The position numbers and the translations under genes were made by a program. The notes under the pieces were generated by a model that was given only the letters and a program-made list of their open reading frames with translations, was not told where the DNA came from and made no database searches. A stretch of 64,000 bases of DNA from JBPEWY01 sp965224095 (GTDB lineage: Bacteria > Bacteroidota > Bacteroidia > Flavobacteriales > Flavobacteriaceae): positions 3,162,001-3,226,000 of the forward strand of contig OZ245039.1 of NCBI GenBank assembly GCA_965224095.1. The letters are read 5' to 3'. Positions 60,619 to 64,000 of the stretch are shown one piece after another; positions within the stretch are counted from its first letter, which is position 1; each line of letters opens with the position of its first letter.

Positions 60619-61515
60619 ATGAAAAATTATTTATGGTTACTTTTTTTTATGTTACTGTTTGCATGTAATCGACCAATAAAAGAATATTATGCAAATGGAA
60701 AAATTAAAAGAATTTATAATATTGTTAATGATAAATATGAAGGGATGTATCAAATATTTGATACTACAGGTTCATTAAAGGAAACTCATATTTATGAAGA
60801 TGGGATTAAAATAGATTCGTCAGTATATTTTAATAAAAATGATAAGATTAATTATATTGATTTTTATATAAAGGATAGTTTAACTGAAAGAAGATATTAT
60901 TATAAAAACGGAACTCTCAAGGAAAAAGGGAAATTGAATGAAAATAATCTTCCCGTACATAAATGGGAATATTACAATAAGGAAGGGATTTTAACTCAGA
61001 TTAAAGAAATTTGGGATATAAAAGGGAAGTCCCATTTAAATCAGGATTGGGTTTTTAATAAGTCAGGAGATACGATTAAGAATAAGGGGAGTTATTTTTC
61101 TATAAAGTATGAAAATGATACTATAGATATGGATAAACCAATACAAGCAGTAGTAAACCTTAAATCTCCTTTATTTAAGAATCGCAAATCAGAAATAATG
61201 GTAATTGTGCCTAAGGATTATTCCATAAATTTCAATGACGATTTTTCAAATTTGGAGAACGTCCAAAAGGATACTATTTATAATCTTAATGAGGAGACAG
61301 AACTTAAAAAGGAACTTGGACTTGAAGGGAATTATAAATTGACTTCATTTTTTGGCAGATATTTCAATAAACCTGGGTTAAAAAAATTTAGAGGAATAAT
61401 TGTTGAATATTATTATACCGATTCTATTACACCTGATTCATTAAACTATTTTGAACACAAAAAATATTTTGAAAAAGATATTTATGTTAAAGGCAGTAAG
61501 AATGAGAATGATTAA
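60619..61515 (+). CDS. Lipoprotein with YwqK/MORN-like repeats, possible immunity protein
   Basis: From ATG 60619, 298 residues. Signal peptide MKNYLWLLFFMLLFAC with lipid Cys at 16. Tandem repeats of the type YYANGKIKR-Y, YYKNGTLKEKGKL and WEYYNKEGILTQIKE cover about 20-140, resembling YwqK-type antitoxin repeats. A C-terminal domain of unknown type follows. It starts four bases after the RHS gene, the usual place of an immunity gene. The low G+C shared with the RHS tip indicates they were acquired together. Function is inferred from position. Confidence 0.65.
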   Translation: MKNYLWLLFFMLLFACNRPIKEYYANGKIKRIYNIVNDKYEGMYQIFDTTGSLKETHIYEDGIKIDSSVYFNKNDKINYIDFYIKDSLTERRYYYKNGTLKEKGKLNENNLPVHKWEYYNKEGILTQIKEIWDIKGKSHLNQDWVFNKSGDTIKNKGSYFSIKYENDTIDMDKPIQAVVNLKSPLFKNRKSEIMVIVPKDYSINFNDDFSNLENVQKDTIYNLNEETELKKELGLEGNYKLTSFFGRYFNKPGLKKFRGIIVEYYYTDSITPDSLNYFEHKKYFEKDIYVKGSKNEND

Positions 61516-61519
61516 TATT

Positions 61520-62203
61520 CTATAGTTGACTTTTTATAAAATTGTTCCATTCCATATTTTTTTTCTTAAGTAAGCTATGGTTGGTTTCTATATCGAAAGC
61601 ATCTTGAATACTATCGGATTGAAGATAAAAATATTCCATTACATCAAATTTTTCAAAAGGAGTTGAAAAAAACATTTTGTTTAAACTATCCTGCGCTTTA
61701 CACACATAAACTTCTGTGATGTTTAGATGAGTCTTTTCATGGATCAGTATTCTTTCTAATTCTTTTTGATCCTGTTCGGTATCGTCAAATTGTAAAAGAT
61801 TAATCCAGGATTTATCACTCTCGTTAGAGGCAAATACGATAGCAGGAGGGTAATTATAAACTCTATTTACTTTGCCAATCATTTTAGGAAATACTTTAGC
61901 TGACATCTTATCTTCCGGATCAGGAGTTCCTTTAAAATCAGAGATGCTCAAATTTTGCTCTGACCAAAAATATTCTTGATTATTTAAGATTCGATAGACA
62001 AATTTATCGGATGTGAATAAACAAAGTAGATTCAAGGTAAGTAAGGCAAATGTAAATGTATTGAAGATTGTATTTTTCTTGAAAATAAGGAACACTACGA
62101 TTAAAACTAGAGGGAAAATAAGGTTGTAATATTCAAATCCCAGTTTTAATAGGACTACAACTATTGTTAAGACAAATAAAAGTATTTTTAATTGGACACT
62201 CAT
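61520..62203 (-). CDS. Membrane protein with DUF922-like predicted zinc protease domain
   Basis: 227 residues. Two to three TM helices fill about 1-65 (LLFVLTIVVVLLKLGF, FALLTLNLLCLF). An extracytoplasmic part then has SISDFKGTPDPEDKMSA, resembling the DUF922 start, and an HExxH-type motif in ILIHEKTHLNITEVY (about 152-166). It could be a membrane-anchored metalloprotease. It is convergent with the YwqK-like gene and separates two tip/immunity modules. No close relative is recognised with certainty. Confidence 0.6.
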   Translation of the reverse strand: MSVQLKILLFVLTIVVVLLKLGFEYYNLIFPLVLIVVFLIFKKNTIFNTFTFALLTLNLLCLFTSDKFVYRILNNQEYFWSEQNLSISDFKGTPDPEDKMSAKVFPKMIGKVNRVYNYPPAIVFASNESDKSWINLLQFDDTEQDQKELERILIHEKTHLNITEVYVCKAQDSLNKMFFSTPFEKFDVMEYFYLQSDSIQDAFDIETNHSLLKKKNMEWNNFIKSQL

Positions 62204-62634
62204 TTTAAGAGAAAGCTAAATGTGGATTTGTCCTCAAATATAAAACAAAAATAACCCTCCTGATGTTATTATCAAAATGTTTACATCTTGGGTAATGTTT
62301 CAAACAGGCATCTGGACATTTTTGTTTTGTTATAATATTTTTAAAAGGTAATGATTTGTTCAGTTTTGCTATTCACAATAATTTACTCATAGAAAGCATA
62401 TGAGCCGTGCCACTGTATAATCGAAATATTTCGAAATCCTTCAAACTGCTAACGATAGCATGGTAATGGTTCAAATTAGTTGAAGCGAACTAAATAATGG
62501 GTTAAATAGGGTAGTAGATTTACCTATTAGGAATTCTTTTAAGTCAATATTTCACCTATTATTTCACAGTTTTTTCATAACATATGACAACTCATTCAAC
62601 TTTGTTGTAATCAACCAAATTCATATCTCTCAAA
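62204..62634. other. Non-coding stretch with remnant of a module end
   Basis: No gene. It contains a perfect 12-bp palindrome CGAAATATTTCG (62422-62433). At 62452-62483 there is sequence closely resembling the last codons and stop of the gene at 63120-63572, including the 20-bp repeat TAATGGTTCAAATTAGTTGA. This is probably the scar of an older copy. Confidence 0.5.
62464..62483 (+). repeat. 20-bp direct repeat, copy 1
   Basis: TAATGGTTCAAATTAGTTGA, identical to 63584-63603. The two copies flank a 1.1-kb orphan tip/small-gene module. The repeat resembles the 3' end of the small gene at 63120-63572. Confidence 0.8.
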
Positions 62635-63123
62635 TTGGATTTAACAAGTATTTACTTTATATTGGTATTTCGCCAAATCTTGATTAACTATAGACTCAAA
62701 CATAGTAGACATACACCAATTATATGGTCATCTCATTCCGTCGAGAGAGGCAGGAATGGTCATATATATCCTAGACTTGTAAATCTTCAAATTAATGGTT
62801 TATTTGGGATAGAGGCAGGTATTACAGGTAGTATCACAGGGTTTTATGCAACAGAGCCAAATCCTGATTTAGATGTGTTTAAAGGGACTGAAATGGGACT
62901 ACAAGCAGATGTAAGGGCTTTTGGACCTGCTTCTATAGCAGGGGCATTTAACAAAGGAGTTGAGTTTCAGTGGCCTTTTGACAGTCATGGTAATTGGAGA
63001 GGTTTTACAAAAACCACGTATGAAGCCATTACTTTGGGAGTTTCAGTAGGCGTAGTTCCTTTGCCAGTTAGTTTTTCAGGATATTTAGGAGTATCAGATT
63101 ATTTATATAGGTCAGACAAATGA
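62635..63123 (+). pseudogene. Orphan RHS-tip-like fragment
   Basis: The frame is open from 62635 but lacks a convincing start (TTG, then unlikely residues). From about 62750 it reads like a protein: HIYPRLVNLQINGLFGIEAG, TGFYATEPNPDLDVFKGTEM, and a Gly-rich hydrophobic end (LGVSVGVVPLPVSFSGYLGV). It has no signal or core domain. Its four-base overlap with the next gene and place behind an RHS gene suggest a displaced C-terminal tip (orphan module). Activity unknown. Confidence 0.5.
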
Positions 63124-63572
63124 GAAAAGAGTATATAATATTAGGAATGGCAGTTGTACTAATAATGGTGTATCTATATTTTCCTAAGAATTTTAGTTCT
63201 CCCGAGGAGTTTTTTCAACATAGAGAGTTAGCCCCAATTTATTTGGAGTTCAAGAAAGGGGGCAATTTAAAATATCATTCTGGGGTACCAAATGATACGC
63301 TTTCAATTACCAACGAAAACGAAATCAAAGATTTTTATAAAATGTTTGAGTCTTTAGATTTTGATATAGATGCACCTCATAGAGGAGATAGAGACTATAG
63401 TGTTTATATCAATACAGGAGATTATAGGCCATCTAAGCATCTAATCAAAATGAGTCGCATAGACGGGGATTACGTTTTTTTCTTCAAGGAGGGTTTATAT
63501 AGAAAGGAAGCTCTAGCTCAAAAAATTAATGAGCTATTAGAAATACGATCAGATGGTAATGGTTCGGATTAA
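63120..63572 (+). CDS. Small membrane-anchored protein, probable immunity partner of the orphan tip
   Basis: 150 residues with one N-terminal TM (IILGMAVVLIMVYLYFP, about 6-22) and a soluble extracytoplasmic domain (FKKGGNLKYHSGVPNDTLSI, YRPSKHLIKMSRIDGDYVFF). No known family. It overlaps the upstream tip fragment by four bases, the usual tip-immunity layout. Partial, frameshifted copies of it occur at 63715-63784 and, at its 3' end only, at 62452-62483 and 63584-63603. Confidence 0.6.
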   Translation: MRKEYIILGMAVVLIMVYLYFPKNFSSPEEFFQHRELAPIYLEFKKGGNLKYHSGVPNDTLSITNENEIKDFYKMFESLDFDIDAPHRGDRDYSVYINTGDYRPSKHLIKMSRIDGDYVFFFKEGLYRKEALAQKINELLEIRSDGNGSD

Positions 63573-63583
63573 TGGATGGGGTG

Positions 63584-63603
63584 TAATGGTTCAAATTAGT
63601 TGA
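63584..63603 (+). repeat. 20-bp direct repeat, copy 2
   Basis: TAATGGTTCAAATTAGTTGA, identical to 62464-62483, twelve bases behind the small membrane gene stop. Confidence 0.8.
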
Positions 63604-63714
63604 TGGCTAAAACTTTTAAATCAAAAAAGAAGTGGTCAAAGAAATAGGGATATAAAGGCGGAGCACAACTTGAATTATCGATATTGGGAATTTTAAAAGG
63701 TAAAAAAAGGAAAT

Positions 63715-63784
63715 TTTGGAGTTCAAGAAAGGGGCAATTTAAAATATCATTCTGGCATACCTAATTATACACTCTCAGTCACTA
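63715..63784 (+). pseudogene. Frameshifted partial copy of the 63120-63572 gene
   Basis: Sequence from TTTTGGAGTTCAAGAAAGGGG through AAATATCATTCTGG closely matches 63229-63277 but lacks one G in the run (four instead of five). The frame is shifted and stops at TAA. The similarity fades near 63784. It is a decayed tandem duplicate. Confidence 0.7.
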
Positions 63785-64000
63785 ATGGAAATGGTTCTCG
63801 ATTCCAAAGTAGACCACAACCAAATAATAATTAGAGATATGAGTTTAACTCAAATAGATTTAAGACCTGCCTATAAACATAAATATCAAGCACAATTTAG
63901 TCCTGAAGCTTGGTGTGTTCCTGAATTATATTGGTCATTCCTTAAAGATTATGATATAAAAAAAGGTAAAAGGATAAACATTATTGTTTCTGACAATTGG
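63785..64000 (+). CDS. Partial hypothetical gene at the right edge
   Basis: Seventy-two codons run off the window. It reads MEMVLDSKVDHNQIIIRDMS, then QAQFSPEAWCVPELYWSFL and a basic stretch KKGKRINIIVS. Its first codons lie in the shifted frame of the decayed copy upstream, so the real start may be the Met in RDMSLTQIDLR (63836-63838). AT-rich like its neighbours. Function unknown; perhaps another tip-associated immunity protein. Confidence 0.45.
   Translation, partial: MEMVLDSKVDHNQIIIRDMSLTQIDLRPAYKHKYQAQFSPEAWCVPELYWSFLKDYDIKKGKRINIIVSDNW

Noticed and set aside
62296..62352. Short aromatic-rich frame (MFQTGIWTFLFCYNIF) as a second leader peptide
   Set aside because: No terminator or antiterminator follows and no biosynthetic operon is downstream.
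1..64000. CRISPR arrays or insertion sequences with transposase
   Set aside because: No regular repeat-spacer array and no transposase-like ORF was seen.

Overview
This window is about 40% G+C and almost certainly comes from the chromosome of a member of the Flavobacteriaceae (Bacteroidota). The evidence is the gliding genes gldA (start only), gldB and gldC, the paired DUF3857 proteins, the primase without zinc ligands, TANNTTTG-type promoters, few Shine-Dalgarno sequences, and a Bacteroidota-style tripartite RHS locus.

1-12.5 kb: gldA runs off the left edge, divergent from an aromatic amino acid operon: pheA, a class I/II aminotransferase, tyrA and a fused DAHP synthase/chorismate mutase, followed by rsgA and dtd. 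The 5' leader of this operon encodes a 25-residue peptide very rich in Phe and Tyr. A perfect 11-bp terminator hairpin follows, and an upstream sequence can pair with the 5' arm of that hairpin. This is a complete ribosome-mediated attenuator and the strongest regulatory finding here. Next come two secreted DUF3857 proteins, mazG, aroA and queA.

12.5-24.1 kb: housekeeping genes. These are rlmN, a polyprenyl diphosphate synthase, an ECF sigma factor with an apparent autoregulatory promoter and a membrane anti-sigma-like partner, an outer-membrane protein, dnaG, a LuxR-type response regulator with Glu at the phospho-acceptor position, nadE, gldB-gldC, engB and an alpha/beta hydrolase.

24.3-40.3 kb: a canonical division and cell wall (dcw) cluster in one direction: mraZ, rsmH, ftsL, ftsI, murE, mraY, murD, ftsW, murG, murC, ftsQ, ftsA, ftsZ. 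Three tandem 10-bp MraZ boxes precede it. yqeY and a tRNA-Arg gene follow.

40.4-48 kb: a mobilizable element abuts tRNA-Arg. A large serine recombinase ends inside the tRNA gene on the opposite strand. Its cargo is a Fic protein, a small ORF plus nucleotidyltransferase pair, a HicB-like orphan and small ORFs. Mobilization genes (MobC-like and a MobA/VirD2-like relaxase) and a likely oriT follow. No transfer apparatus is visible, so it would need a helper.

48-64 kb: accessory secreted proteins. A tiny lipoprotein overlaps a membrane protein gene, and an XRE-type repressor follows. Then comes a three-gene RHS locus (tail-fibre-like protein, a 1377-residue shell-like protein, a 1303-residue DUF6443/RHS protein with a variable tip). 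Behind it lie AT-rich tip, immunity and orphan modules, including degraded tandem copies of one small gene.

All calls come from reading motifs and sequence patterns; no database search was possible.
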